This document shows positions 21,237 through 29,256 of a stretch of 64,000 nucleotides of DNA, in pieces. The translations under genes and the position numbers were made by a program. Position 1 is the stretch's first letter. Each line of letters starts with the position of its first letter. The notes below the pieces were generated by a model. The model was not told the DNA's origin. It worked only from the letters and a program-made list of their open reading frames with translations, and made no database searches. This stretch comes from Trabulsiella odontotermitis (GTDB lineage: Bacteria; Pseudomonadota; Gammaproteobacteria; Enterobacterales; Enterobacteriaceae). The DNA lies in assembly GCF_001297775.1 (NCBI RefSeq), contig NZ_LIFX01000013.1, forward strand, positions 1-64,000, given 5' to 3'.

Positions 21237-21548
21237 ATGGCTGTTCAGGGGATCGAAGGCGTTCTGAATCAGATGCAAATGGCGGTGAGCGCCGCGAAAA
21301 ATCAGGTGGAAGCGCCTCAGGAGAGCATCAGTTTCGCCGGGCAACTGACCGCGGCACTGGATCGCATCAGCGACACACAGAACACCGCACGCATTCAGGC
21401 GGAAAAATTTTCTATCGGCGAACCGGGAGTTGCGCTGAACGATGTCATGACCGATCTGCAAAAATCGTCCGTTTTACTGCAGATGGGGATTCAGGTGCGT
21501 AATAAACTGGTGTCGGCCTATCAGGAAATGATGTCGATGCAGATGTAA
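21237..21548 (+). CDS. fliE: Flagellar hook-basal body adaptor FliE
   Basis: 103 residues, monocistronic and divergent from fliF. The typical family block is [20 protein letters not shown] followed by [18 protein letters not shown] and the terminal coiled-coil segment [20 protein letters not shown]. It joins the MS ring to the proximal rod. Confidence 0.96.
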   Translation: MAVQGIEGVLNQMQMAVSAAKNQVEAPQESISFAGQLTAALDRISDTQNTARIQAEKFSIGEPGVALNDVMTDLQKSSVLLQMGIQVRNKLVSAYQEMMSMQM

Positions 21549-21568
21549 TGACACAGAGACATGTTGCC

Positions 21569-21588
21569 GCGACTCCTCCCTGAGTCGC
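21569..21588. terminator. Hairpin between fliE and the EIIB gene
   Basis: Seven-base stem (GCGACTC/GAGTCGC, six-base loop) between the two convergent genes, with only a short T-rich stretch after it. Likely a weak terminator. Confidence 0.5.
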
Positions 21589-21602
21589 CTGGTTTTGGGA
21601 CG

Positions 21603-21917
21603 TTATTCAGCCAGCTCTGGCATTTGCTCTAACGCAAACATCAGTACTTTTTCGCCATCCAGTGAGGCGAAGGGTAAGCTTTCGATGACATAAATCGGGC
21701 GGGAATCCGCAATAATCGTATTCAGTTCTTCGAGTTTGTATTGCACGTGCGGCGCGAGCAGAAACGCATCAAAAGCAGGGGCGACACTGGCAAAATTCTC
21801 CAGCCCCACGGCGCTGATCAGAACCGGGTAACCCTGTTCATCCGCCACCTTTTGCATTTTTTTCGCCAGCGAATTCGCGGTATTGCCGAACAGACAGCAT
21901 ATCAGTAACTTTTTCAT
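21603..21917 (-). CDS. Orphan PTS lactose/cellobiose-type EIIB subunit
   Basis: 104 residues, the right size for a free-standing EIIB of the lactose/chitobiose family. It starts MKKLLICCLFGNTANSLAKK, with Cys at the end of the first beta strand as the expected phosphorylation site, followed by a glycine-bearing loop and the helix that selects the strain-specific Ser/Met positions. A very good ribosome site (CCGGAGGA) precedes it. No EIIA, EIIC or glycosidase gene lies nearby, so it is an orphan at a locus where E. coli has yedEF. It may serve a PTS encoded elsewhere or act as a regulator. Confidence 0.75.
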   Translation of the reverse strand: MKKLLICCLFGNTANSLAKKMQKVADEQGYPVLISAVGLENFASVAPAFDAFLLAPHVQYKLEELNTIIADSRPIYVIESLPFASLDGEKVLMFALEQMPELAE

Positions 21918-22118
21918 GGGTAGGTCCTCCGGGAAATTACCCTTACACTAGTCCCGCCTTTGCCTGAAAAATGAGCGTTACCTCAATATTTATTCGAAAA
22001 TTCCGAAAGATATCAGCATGAAAATCAATTCTGCATCAGATTTTTCTGCACCGCGAAAGGGTGGCGGAGCGCATCCGTTAATGCCACAATATTTTTTTCT
22101 CCGTTTGCAGGATGAGTG

Positions 22119-22529
22119 ATGAAGAAATTAGTCATGGCGAGCACGATGCTGATGCTGGCGGGTTGTGTGCAGGTCGATAATTACAATGCGGTGGTGAAAG
22201 CGCCCGCGCCCGCGCAACTGGCGGGTTACTGGCAGTCGAAAGGGCCGCAAAGCGTGATGGTCAGCCCGGAAGCGATAGCCAGCCTGATCATTACCAAAGA
22301 GGGCGATACGCTCGATTGCCGCCAGTGGAAGCGCGTAACGGCGGTGCGCGGCAAACTGATGCAGCGTGATGATGATTACTATAACGTGGTCGCGAACAGT
22401 AAACTGGCGGCTTACAGCCTCGATATTGACGATGGCATTCTTGAGTATGATCGCCTTGAGCTACAGCGCGTTGACCGCCCGACGCCGGAGTGTGCGGACG
22501 CGATGGCGAAAAACGGCTTAGCTGAATAA
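22119..22529 (+). CDS. yedD: Lipoprotein YedD
   Basis: 136 residues. A lipoprotein signal peptide ends in the lipobox LAGC (MKKLVMASTMLMLAGC). The mature part matches E. coli YedD at LAGYWQSKGPQ, SPEAIASLIITKEGDTLDCRQW and ELQRVDRPTPECA. ATG 22119 is preferred to the adjacent GTG at 22116. In E. coli it is an outer membrane-facing lipoprotein of unknown role with a HslJ/META-like flavour. Confidence 0.9.
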   Translation: MKKLVMASTMLMLAGCVQVDNYNAVVKAPAPAQLAGYWQSKGPQSVMVSPEAIASLIITKEGDTLDCRQWKRVTAVRGKLMQRDDDYYNVVANSKLAAYSLDIDDGILEYDRLELQRVDRPTPECADAMAKNGLAE

Positions 22530-22547
22530 GCCCTGATAATAATGATT

Positions 22548-22573
22548 CCCCGGCAGGCGCAACGCTGCCGGGG
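22548..22573. terminator. Bidirectional hairpin between yedD and amyA
   Basis: Nine-base GC-rich stem (CCCCGGCAG/CTGCCGGGG) with an eight-base loop between convergent genes; lacks a strong T tract. Confidence 0.55.
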
Positions 22574-22580
22574 CGTGTTA

Positions 22581-24068
22581 TCAGAGGATCGCTTCCATCA
22601 CCCACACGCTGACGCTGCCTGCATTGCAGGTAAAGACTGCGGTGCCTTCCTCGTCGGTTTCAACCGTCTCTTCACGGTTACCCAGAAAATCCACCCAGCG
22701 TTTGCCGCCGTAGTTATCTCCGAGCGTCAGCGTTTTCTCGCCATCGTCGCCATTGGAAAGCACCACCACGCAGCCGGGCGCCTCGTCGGTACCGCTGCGG
22801 CTGAAGGCGATGCAGTTGGGGTGATCGAAATACAGCGTCTGCACGCCATGAGCAAACCGCTGGCGGGCGTCGATCAGCTCGTGTAACTGCTCGATCACCG
22901 GCATGTCAATCTGATACGTATTGCCGTCACCGCCGGTGTCTTCATAGCTGGCGCCAAACAGATCCGGGTAAAACACCGACGGTACGCCGTTTTCACGCAG
23001 CAGGATCAGTGCGTAAGCCAGCGGCTTGAACCAGGGTTCGACCGGGGCTTCCAGTGCCTGAAGTGGCTGAGTGTCGTGATTGGTGACCAGCGTTACGGCG
23101 TGGAAGGGATCGGCTTCCACCAGCGTGCCGGTGAAAATCTGGCTGATGTCGTAATCGCGACCTTTCAGCGACGCTTCATGAAAATGCATTTGCAACGGCG
23201 CATCAAAAAGCATCGTTTGCCCGCCGACCTGGTCGATGTACTGCTGCAATTTTTCCACTTCATGGGACCAGTACTCAGCGACAATAAACAGCGGCTTCGG
23301 CGCCACCTCCTGCACGTGCTCGATCCACTCCTTATAAAACCAGGCCGGGATATGCTTCACCGCGTCGAGGCGGAACCCGTCGCAATGCGTCTGTTCCATG
23401 ACCCAGCGCGCCCAGTATTTAATCTCTTCAGTCACCGCATGGTTGCGATAATCGATGTTTTCACCCATCAGGTAATCGAAGTTACCCATCTCATCATCGA
23501 CCTGATCGTTCCAGCCGTCGCCGGTGTAGTCGTTGACGATCTTGAACAGGCCGTCTTCATCGGGGTTTTCAATGTGGTCAATGCCGCTGAAGCATTTGTA
23601 GTCCCAGATGAACTGCGAATATTTTCCCTGGCGGGCAGGGAAGGTGTAACGGGTCCAGGCTTCGCATTCGATGATCTCATCGTCGATTTGTGTGCGGTCC
23701 TGTTCGTTGACGCGCTGCACGCGCACTGGCTCTTTTTCATCCGCGCCCATTTTGTGGTTGACCACCACATCAATCAGCACGGCAATCTCGTGACGTTGCA
23801 GGGCGTCGATGGCGGAAAGCAGTTGCGCTTTATCACCGTATTTCGTCGCCACGGAACCTTTCTGGTCAAACTCGCCGATATCAAACAGATCGTAGGTGTC
23901 GTAACCCACAGAATAGCCGCCGGACGCGCCTTTGCTGATGGGCGGCAGCCAGATCATATTGATACCGATTTCGTTCAGATTGGGGGCGAGAGCTTCAACT
24001 TCCTGCCATAGCTCGCCGCCGGTGGGGTAATACCAATGAAAACATTGTAATAAGGTGGGATTTATCAT
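22581..24068 (-). CDS. amyA: Cytoplasmic alpha-amylase AmyA
   Basis: 495 residues, the same as E. coli AmyA; the start [15 protein letters not shown] at ATG 24066-24068 is chosen over an upstream GTG. GH13 family, no signal peptide, so it acts on internal maltodextrins. Conserved regions are visible: [10 protein letters not shown] (region I), [13 protein letters not shown] with the nucleophile Asp (II), FIVAEYW with the acid/base Glu (III), and [10 protein letters not shown] (IV). It lies downstream of fliDST in the same direction, as in E. coli. Confidence 0.97.
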   Translation of the reverse strand: MINPTLLQCFHWYYPTGGELWQEVEALAPNLNEIGINMIWLPPISKGASGGYSVGYDTYDLFDIGEFDQKGSVATKYGDKAQLLSAIDALQRHEIAVLIDVVVNHKMGADEKEPVRVQRVNEQDRTQIDDEIIECEAWTRYTFPARQGKYSQFIWDYKCFSGIDHIENPDEDGLFKIVNDYTGDGWNDQVDDEMGNFDYLMGENIDYRNHAVTEEIKYWARWVMEQTHCDGFRLDAVKHIPAWFYKEWIEHVQEVAPKPLFIVAEYWSHEVEKLQQYIDQVGGQTMLFDAPLQMHFHEASLKGRDYDISQIFTGTLVEADPFHAVTLVTNHDTQPLQALEAPVEPWFKPLAYALILLRENGVPSVFYPDLFGASYEDTGGDGNTYQIDMPVIEQLHELIDARQRFAHGVQTLYFDHPNCIAFSRSGTDEAPGCVVVLSNGDDGEKTLTLGDNYGGKRWVDFLGNREETVETDEEGTAVFTCNAGSVSVWVMEAIL

Positions 24069-24135
24069 GTGCCTCACTCCAGATGGCCAACAGACTGACC
24101 TCTGGAGTATGGCGTATCCCTGACGAAGGGGGAAA

Positions 24136-24498
24136 TCAGGGATTAAATTCGTTCGGGATAAGAATGTTGCCGGACAGTTTTCCGTACGCGGTGGTCAGCG
24201 ATTTCTGCTTGCCGGTCTGGTCAATCAGCGTCTGCAGTTCCGACATCCGGGACTGCAGCAGCGTTTTGAGCTCCGACTCGTTGCTGAGGATCTTCACCAG
24301 CAGGGCGCGTGCTTTTTCCTGCAGCGTCGCGTTACCTGCCGGTAAAGGATTCAGGGCAATCTCTTCCACTAAAGAGACATATTTGACTTCATGATCTATC
24401 AGCTCATCCCACCTCCCGGCCCGGGCGAGGTTGAGCATCGTGTTACTTAAAGCAAAAAGCGCGTGCCAGTTGTGCAGGGATGAGATGAAGTCGGTCAT
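24136..24498 (-). CDS. fliT: Flagellar chaperone FliT
   Basis: 120 residues, all-helical. Chaperone of FliD that also binds and inhibits FlhDC when free. The conserved start has [18 protein letters not shown] followed by [14 protein letters not shown]. The start ATG abuts the fliS stop. Confidence 0.94.
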   Translation of the reverse strand: MTDFISSLHNWHALFALSNTMLNLARAGRWDELIDHEVKYVSLVEEIALNPLPAGNATLQEKARALLVKILSNESELKTLLQSRMSELQTLIDQTGKQKSLTTAYGKLSGNILIPNEFNP

Positions 24499-24908
24499 CA
24501 GAACGAGTCCTGGGTTGATGGTGAGTTCGGGCCTATCTGTTTCCAGGCATCGGCAATGTTGTCCAGCAACTGTTCAACTTCAGCAATTGCTGCGGCATCA
24601 TTGCGCAGATTGGCATGCAACAGGCGTCGCACCATATAGTCATATAACGCTGACAAGTTATGGGGCAGATCGCCCCCAACATCCATGTTAAGACCCGCTT
24701 TCAGGCCGTTCTCAATGATGTTGATCGCTTTGGACAGCGCTTCGCCCTTGGCGGCGATATTGCCTTGCTCAAGAAACAGCCGCGCCCGTACCATAGAGCT
24801 TAATGCCCCATCGAATAACATCACGACAAGCTGATGGGGGCTGGCGCTGAGCACCGCGCTCTCCAGCCCCACTTTCTGGTATGCCTGAGCACCAGAATGG
24901 TTATACAT
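24498..24908 (-). CDS. fliS: Flagellin chaperone FliS
   Basis: 136 residues; family start YNHSGAQAYQKVGLESAVLS followed by SPHQLVVMLFDGAL. Keeps FliC unfolded in the cytoplasm for export. It lies nine bases downstream of fliD and overlaps fliT by one base. Confidence 0.97.
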   Translation of the reverse strand: MYNHSGAQAYQKVGLESAVLSASPHQLVVMLFDGALSSMVRARLFLEQGNIAAKGEALSKAINIIENGLKAGLNMDVGGDLPHNLSALYDYMVRRLLHANLRNDAAAIAEVEQLLDNIADAWKQIGPNSPSTQDSF

Positions 24909-24917
24909 ATCCTTTCC

Positions 24918-26351
24918 TTAACTGCTCGAATTGAACTGCTGAGTCAGGTAGTTCGACGTGTTAGTCAGTTTGTTCACCAGCGTACTGAGGTTAGTGAACT
25001 GCGTCTTATAACGTGCCATGGTGGCATCAATAGACGCCTGCATATCGTCGTAACGCTTATCCAGGGTTTTCAGGGTGCTGTTGATGCCATCTTTCGCATT
25101 CTGCACGATCCCTTCTTTGCCCGTCGTCGTGCTGAGCATCGTGGTCAGGGTGTTATTCATCTGGGTGGCAAAACCGGTGGTTTTACCGTCGCCGACGAAA
25201 TAATCCTGAATCGCTTCCGGGTTATCGGTTAATGCTTTTGTTAATTTCGTATCGTCAATTTTCAGGTTGCCGAGCGTGCCGTCAGCCGCAATGGTCGGAT
25301 CCTGAGTAATCCCCAGTTGCGACATCAGCTTATACGCGCCGCTGCCCTGAACTTCCGTCAGCAGACCACGCAATTGAGACTGCACAGAACGCACCTGGCT
25401 GTCGCCAATCAGCGGGCCGTTGGTGCTTGACTGCGTGGTGCCCGGATCAACCGCCACATACTTGGTCAGGCTGTTGATCGTGGACTGCAGCGAGTTGTAC
25501 GCACTCACCCAGTCGGTGATGGCCTTTTTGTTGGCATCAGTGGCGCGCGACACTTCCAGCGTTTCGTCCGCCGTACTTTGACTTTTCGGCGACAGCGTTA
25601 CACCCGGCAAAACATCAGTAATGCTGTTCGACTGACGCTCAATATCAATGTTATTGACGGTCAGTTTGGCGTTCTGCGAAGCAGACTGAACGGTCATCGC
25701 ACCGGTTTTGGTGGTTGAATCGTAGCCAATCGCATTCTGTAACGCGTCGTCGCCGGTGACCGTAATCGTCATATCGCTATCGGTACCGGTCGTTTTTGAC
25801 GTCAGCATCAGGCGATAATCGCCGTCAGTGGCTTTAATGACGCTGGCGTTAACGTTACCGCCCGCGTTGTTGATTGCTTTGGCGATGCCATTCAACGAAG
25901 TATCCGCCGAGTCAGACAACTCAATTTTGATCGGATCTTTGGTTCCCGGTTGGGTAATCGTAAGGGTCCGTGTCCCGCCGGTCGTGCTGCCCAGTTGAGT
26001 AGAGCTGCTGGCCATGCTGGCGGTGGTTAACACCTGCGCTTTGGCAACTTGCGTCACGTTAATCGTATAGGAACCCACTGCCGCCCCGCTTGTCGTCGTC
26101 GCAGTAAACGACGTGTTGGTGCTGGTGACAGAGGCCGAGTTCCAGGTATCCGTTTTCCCTAGCGCCGCCGTAGCGGTCTGGAGACTTTGCAGAGAGCTTT
26201 GCAGTTTACCCCACGCACTCAGCTGGGCATTGTAGGTGCTCTGCTGGTTAGTGATGGTGGTCAGCTTGCTCTGTTCCGCGGTTTCCAGCTGGGTATAGAG
26301 CGTGTTCAGGTCCAGACTTGTTCCTGCACCGAGGTTGCTGATTGAAGCCAT
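24918..26351 (-). CDS. fliD: Flagellar filament cap protein FliD
   Basis: 477 residues. N-terminal MASISNLGAGTSLDLNTLYT and the C-terminal coiled coil (TKALTDNPEAIQDYFVGDGK, then LVNKLTNTSNYLTQQFNSSS) match HAP2. It caps the growing filament and promotes flagellin folding. It heads the fliDST operon behind a perfect sigma-28 promoter. The Ser/Thr-rich middle is typical of the exposed D2-D3 domains. Confidence 0.97.
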   Translation of the reverse strand: MASISNLGAGTSLDLNTLYTQLETAEQSKLTTITNQQSTYNAQLSAWGKLQSSLQSLQTATAALGKTDTWNSASVTSTNTSFTATTTSGAAVGSYTINVTQVAKAQVLTTASMASSSTQLGSTTGGTRTLTITQPGTKDPIKIELSDSADTSLNGIAKAINNAGGNVNASVIKATDGDYRLMLTSKTTGTDSDMTITVTGDDALQNAIGYDSTTKTGAMTVQSASQNAKLTVNNIDIERQSNSITDVLPGVTLSPKSQSTADETLEVSRATDANKKAITDWVSAYNSLQSTINSLTKYVAVDPGTTQSSTNGPLIGDSQVRSVQSQLRGLLTEVQGSGAYKLMSQLGITQDPTIAADGTLGNLKIDDTKLTKALTDNPEAIQDYFVGDGKTTGFATQMNNTLTTMLSTTTGKEGIVQNAKDGINSTLKTLDKRYDDMQASIDATMARYKTQFTNLSTLVNKLTNTSNYLTQQFNSSS

Positions 26352-26388
26352 ACAAATTTTCCTTGATGTCTGTGGGCGTTTCAGACTC

Positions 26389-26415
26389 TTATCGGCGCAG
26401 TGTCAGGAAAGTTTA
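26389..26415 (-). promoter_or_regulatory. Sigma-28 promoter of fliDST
   Basis: Minus strand TAAACTTT, 11-base spacer, GCCGATAA: only one mismatch in the -35 element to the sigma-28 consensus TAAAGTTT-N11-GCCGATAA, and a perfect -10. Confidence 0.92.
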
Positions 26416-26666
26416 CACATCAGATGAAAAAATAATCCCCGGAATAGCACAGGCGTTTGTCGGTTTATAATCGGATTGGTTAAACAGAGAAGGGGGCGTC
26501 AGGTTTGAGTTTAGATAATAGCCCGGCGAACGTGACGTAATAATAAGGGATAAAAACGGGCTGACGAAAATTTGACTCAAATAAAGATTAAAACAAACCA
26601 AAGATAAAACAATAAAATTAAAAGTGGTTATATATCAATAAGTTACTATTTTTTTGAATTTGATTC

Positions 26667-26693
26667 TAAAGTCTTTTTAACTGCCGCCGATAC
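26667..26693 (+). promoter_or_regulatory. Sigma-28 promoter of fliC
   Basis: TAAAGTCT, 11-base spacer, GCCGATAC; close match to the sigma-28 consensus, placed for a leader of about 65 bases before fliC. Between it and the fliD promoter there are some 250 bases of AT-rich DNA with no open frame. Confidence 0.92.
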
Positions 26694-26765
26694 CCCTGTT
26701 GACGGTGAGAGACGCCGTGGGTGTTAGGCACCGACCCTAGAATCCAATATGAAGGAAAATGAATT

Positions 26766-27602
26766 ATGGCAGTTATCAATACTAACCTGTTGTCCCTGAC
26801 CACTCAGAACAACCTGAACAAATCTCAGTCCTCTCTGGGCACTGCTATTGAGCGTCTGTCCTCTGGTCTGCGTATCAACAGCGCGAAAGATGACGCTGCT
26901 GGCCAGGCGATCACTAACCGTATGACTTCCCAGCTGAAAGGGATGACTCAGGCGGCGCGTAACGCGAACGACGGTATCTCTCTGGTTCAGACCGCTGAAG
27001 GTAACCTGAACGAAATCAACACCAACTTACAGCGTATCCGTGAGCTGGCGGTTCAGGCAGCAAACGGTACAAATGGTGATACTGATTTAAAATCTATCAA
27101 TACTGAAATCAAGCAGCGCGTTGAAGAAATCGACCGTATCGCAGGTTCTGCGAACTTCAACGGCAAATCGTTGTTGAACGCTGATGATACATCGTTGAAG
27201 ATTCAGGTGGGCGCAGGTACCTCTGATAACGATACAATTACTATTGACAGCACTGCGTTAATCAACGCGACATCTGGTAGTTTAGGTGCAGGTCTGAGCA
27301 CTGCTATCACCGACGATATTACCACCGCACAGGCAGTTATCGATCTTGCTGATGCTGCAATTGAGAAAGTTGATACCGCACGTTCTAACATGGGTGCGAT
27401 TCAGAACCGTTTTGAATCTACCATCAACAACCTGAACAACTCTATCAACAACCTGTCTGCTGCTCAGTCCCGTATCCAGGACGCTGACTACGCAACTGAA
27501 GTTTCCAACATGTCCCGCGCGCAGATCCTGCAGCAGGCTGGTACTTCTGTTCTGTCTCAGGCAAACCAGGTTCCGCAGACCATGCTGTCCCTGCTGCGTT
27601 AA
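26766..27602 (+). CDS. fliC: Flagellin FliC, short form
   Basis: 278 residues. The N-terminal D0/D1 (MAVINTNLLSLTTQNNLNKS, then IERLSSGLRINSAKDDAAGQ) and C-terminal D1/D0 (SRIQDADYATEVSNMSRAQI, ending PQTMLSLLR) are canonical. The central variable part is only about 90 residues (roughly 105-195) and is rich in Thr, Ser, Asp and Ala, so the surface-exposed D2/D3 domains of the roughly 500-residue E. coli K-12 and Salmonella flagellins are essentially missing. Codon use is that of a highly expressed gene. The neighbouring glycosylation genes suggest that exposed Ser/Thr are modified. Confidence 0.97.
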   Translation: MAVINTNLLSLTTQNNLNKSQSSLGTAIERLSSGLRINSAKDDAAGQAITNRMTSQLKGMTQAARNANDGISLVQTAEGNLNEINTNLQRIRELAVQAANGTNGDTDLKSINTEIKQRVEEIDRIAGSANFNGKSLLNADDTSLKIQVGAGTSDNDTITIDSTALINATSGSLGAGLSTAITDDITTAQAVIDLADAAIEKVDTARSNMGAIQNRFESTINNLNNSINNLSAAQSRIQDADYATEVSNMSRAQILQQAGTSVLSQANQVPQTMLSLLR

Positions 27603-27620
27603 TTCTTACGCAGAGTCACA

Positions 27621-27651
27621 AAAAAGGTTGCTGGCAACAGCAGCCTTTTTT
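27621..27651 (+). terminator. Intrinsic terminator of fliC
   Basis: A-rich/GC stem closing a short loop (AAAAAGGTTGCTG paired with CAGCAGCCTTTTT, one G-T mismatch) and a T run. It should end most fliC transcripts before the glycosylation genes. Confidence 0.8.
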
Positions 27652-27811
27652 ATTGCCGATTCAGGCCGCCAGGCAATGTGCAAAATAAGCCGCTAATTGT
27701 GTTTTTTATCCTTCCATCACTCTGCGATTGCGGATGTTAATTTATCAAAAACTAGCCTCACTCTGCCTGAACGAGCGCGCTTCAGGTCACGCAACTATTG
27801 AGCCGAAAAGA

Positions 27812-29245
27812 ATGACAAAATTTTCTCGCACGCGTGCCATGCACCAGTATTACCGTGATGTTTTTACCCGAACGATCGATCTGCCGGAAGCGGATGTGTT
27901 GCCCGCGCACGTGGTCGCCGAGATTTTGCATTACAGCAACAGTGATCTTACCGCCATGAAGCCAACGCTGATGGCCGCGGTCACCGGGCTTGAGGCAGAG
28001 AAAGATGAGGCGTTGAAAGCCTTAATGTGTGCCATTACACTGGCGAACCATGCCTTTGATTACAAAAAGCAGGGCCAGCAGCAAACGTATCCCGCAACGA
28101 TGGCGGAAGCCGTGACCAACTATGTGGTTGCGGCGCTGCAAAAAGAGAAATCGCTTAATTTTGTTGTCGCAGCAGTACAAATTCTGTTCCGGATTAATGA
28201 AATCGAATCCACGCTGTTCCTGATTTCCAACAACCTTTCCCTGCTCAGCAATTCCGCTCCGGTGCTGAAAATCCTGCTGCTGATCTGTTTGATGGAAGAA
28301 GACGATAACCAGGCGCAGATCGTTATCCAGCATCTGACGGCGGATTCAGCCCTGATTGGCGAAGATCCCTTTACTCTGCTGATGGTGGTCTGCGGCATCT
28401 ACCGGCTGGGCGGCGTTCCTGAATCGTTTATTGATTTCCGCCCGCTGGCGGAAGCCGAGCCAGTGCCGGATTATTCCCGCTACCAGTGGCGCATTCCGCA
28501 TGTCGGGAACGGCAAAACCACTGTGCTGGTGGCCTGCGATAAAAAATATTACCTCGAACATGCCCGCGCGCTGGTGGCTTCTGTCTATGACACCAATGGC
28601 ACGGAATTAAATATTCACCTGCATGTGTATAACTGCGACGACGATCTGGAAGCGCAGGTGCGTGAACTGGCGCAGCGTTTCCCTGGCCTTGCTGTCTCGC
28701 TCAGTGCCGAAGCGGTGCCTGCCGTGTATGGGATCAACGTCCATTACGCTTCACGCCGTTTTGTTTTCATGCGCTATGCACTTGAGCAGTTCGCTGCCCC
28801 GGTGCTGCTGCTTGACGCTGACTGTCTGGTGCGTCAGCGCTGGCAGGAGACGCTCGACACCATCAACCCGAAAGGGTTGATTCTGACGCAGAACGACGCG
28901 GCACCATTGTGGGAGCGGGTGCAGGGCGGGTTCCTCTATGCCGACGCCAGTGAGCCGGGTTTCCGCTATCTGGACACTGTCGCCCGCTTTATCGACCGCA
29001 ATCTGGCGAGCGGAAATGCCGCTTGGTTCCTTGATCAGGTGGCGCTCTCCTTCGCCGTAGATGTACTTCCGGCGGTCGAACAAATGAAAATTGGCCGGGA
29101 GCCGACGTCGCGCTTAATCGATATTAATCATCAGAATACTGCCTTCAGTTGGATCATTACCACGCACAAAAACGGTGATGGTGCATACCAGCAATATAAA
29201 ACAGCCCTCTGCGAAAAATACCTCGCAGCGCATGAAGCTTACTGA
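27812..29245 (+). CDS. Putative flagellin-modification glycosyltransferase (GT-A-like, DAD motif)
   Basis: 477 residues from ATG 27812; the frame is open to a TTG at 27728 without a ribosome site, so the start is uncertain. Residues 1-220 are mainly helical, TPR-like, without a family I recognise. The C-terminal half resembles a GT-8-like nucleotide-sugar transferase: TTVLVACDKKYYLEHARALV (first Rossmann strand), then LLLDADCLVRQ with a DxD-type metal site at about 335-337, then QGGFLYADASEPGFRYLDT and an AWFLDQVALSF segment. It lies directly after fliC, 11 bases before the OGT fusion gene. I infer that it adds a sugar to flagellin or extends a flagellin glycan; donor unknown. Confidence 0.62.
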   Translation: MTKFSRTRAMHQYYRDVFTRTIDLPEADVLPAHVVAEILHYSNSDLTAMKPTLMAAVTGLEAEKDEALKALMCAITLANHAFDYKKQGQQQTYPATMAEAVTNYVVAALQKEKSLNFVVAAVQILFRINEIESTLFLISNNLSLLSNSAPVLKILLLICLMEEDDNQAQIVIQHLTADSALIGEDPFTLLMVVCGIYRLGGVPESFIDFRPLAEAEPVPDYSRYQWRIPHVGNGKTTVLVACDKKYYLEHARALVASVYDTNGTELNIHLHVYNCDDDLEAQVRELAQRFPGLAVSLSAEAVPAVYGINVHYASRRFVFMRYALEQFAAPVLLLDADCLVRQRWQETLDTINPKGLILTQNDAAPLWERVQGGFLYADASEPGFRYLDTVARFIDRNLASGNAAWFLDQVALSFAVDVLPAVEQMKIGREPTSRLIDINHQNTAFSWIITTHKNGDGAYQQYKTALCEKYLAAHEAY

Positions 29246-29256
29246 ACACACTACGG

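Noticed and set aside
23076-24011. 311-residue plus-strand frame inside amyA
   Set aside because: Mirror frame of a GC-rich conserved gene; amyA on the other strand accounts for the sequence.
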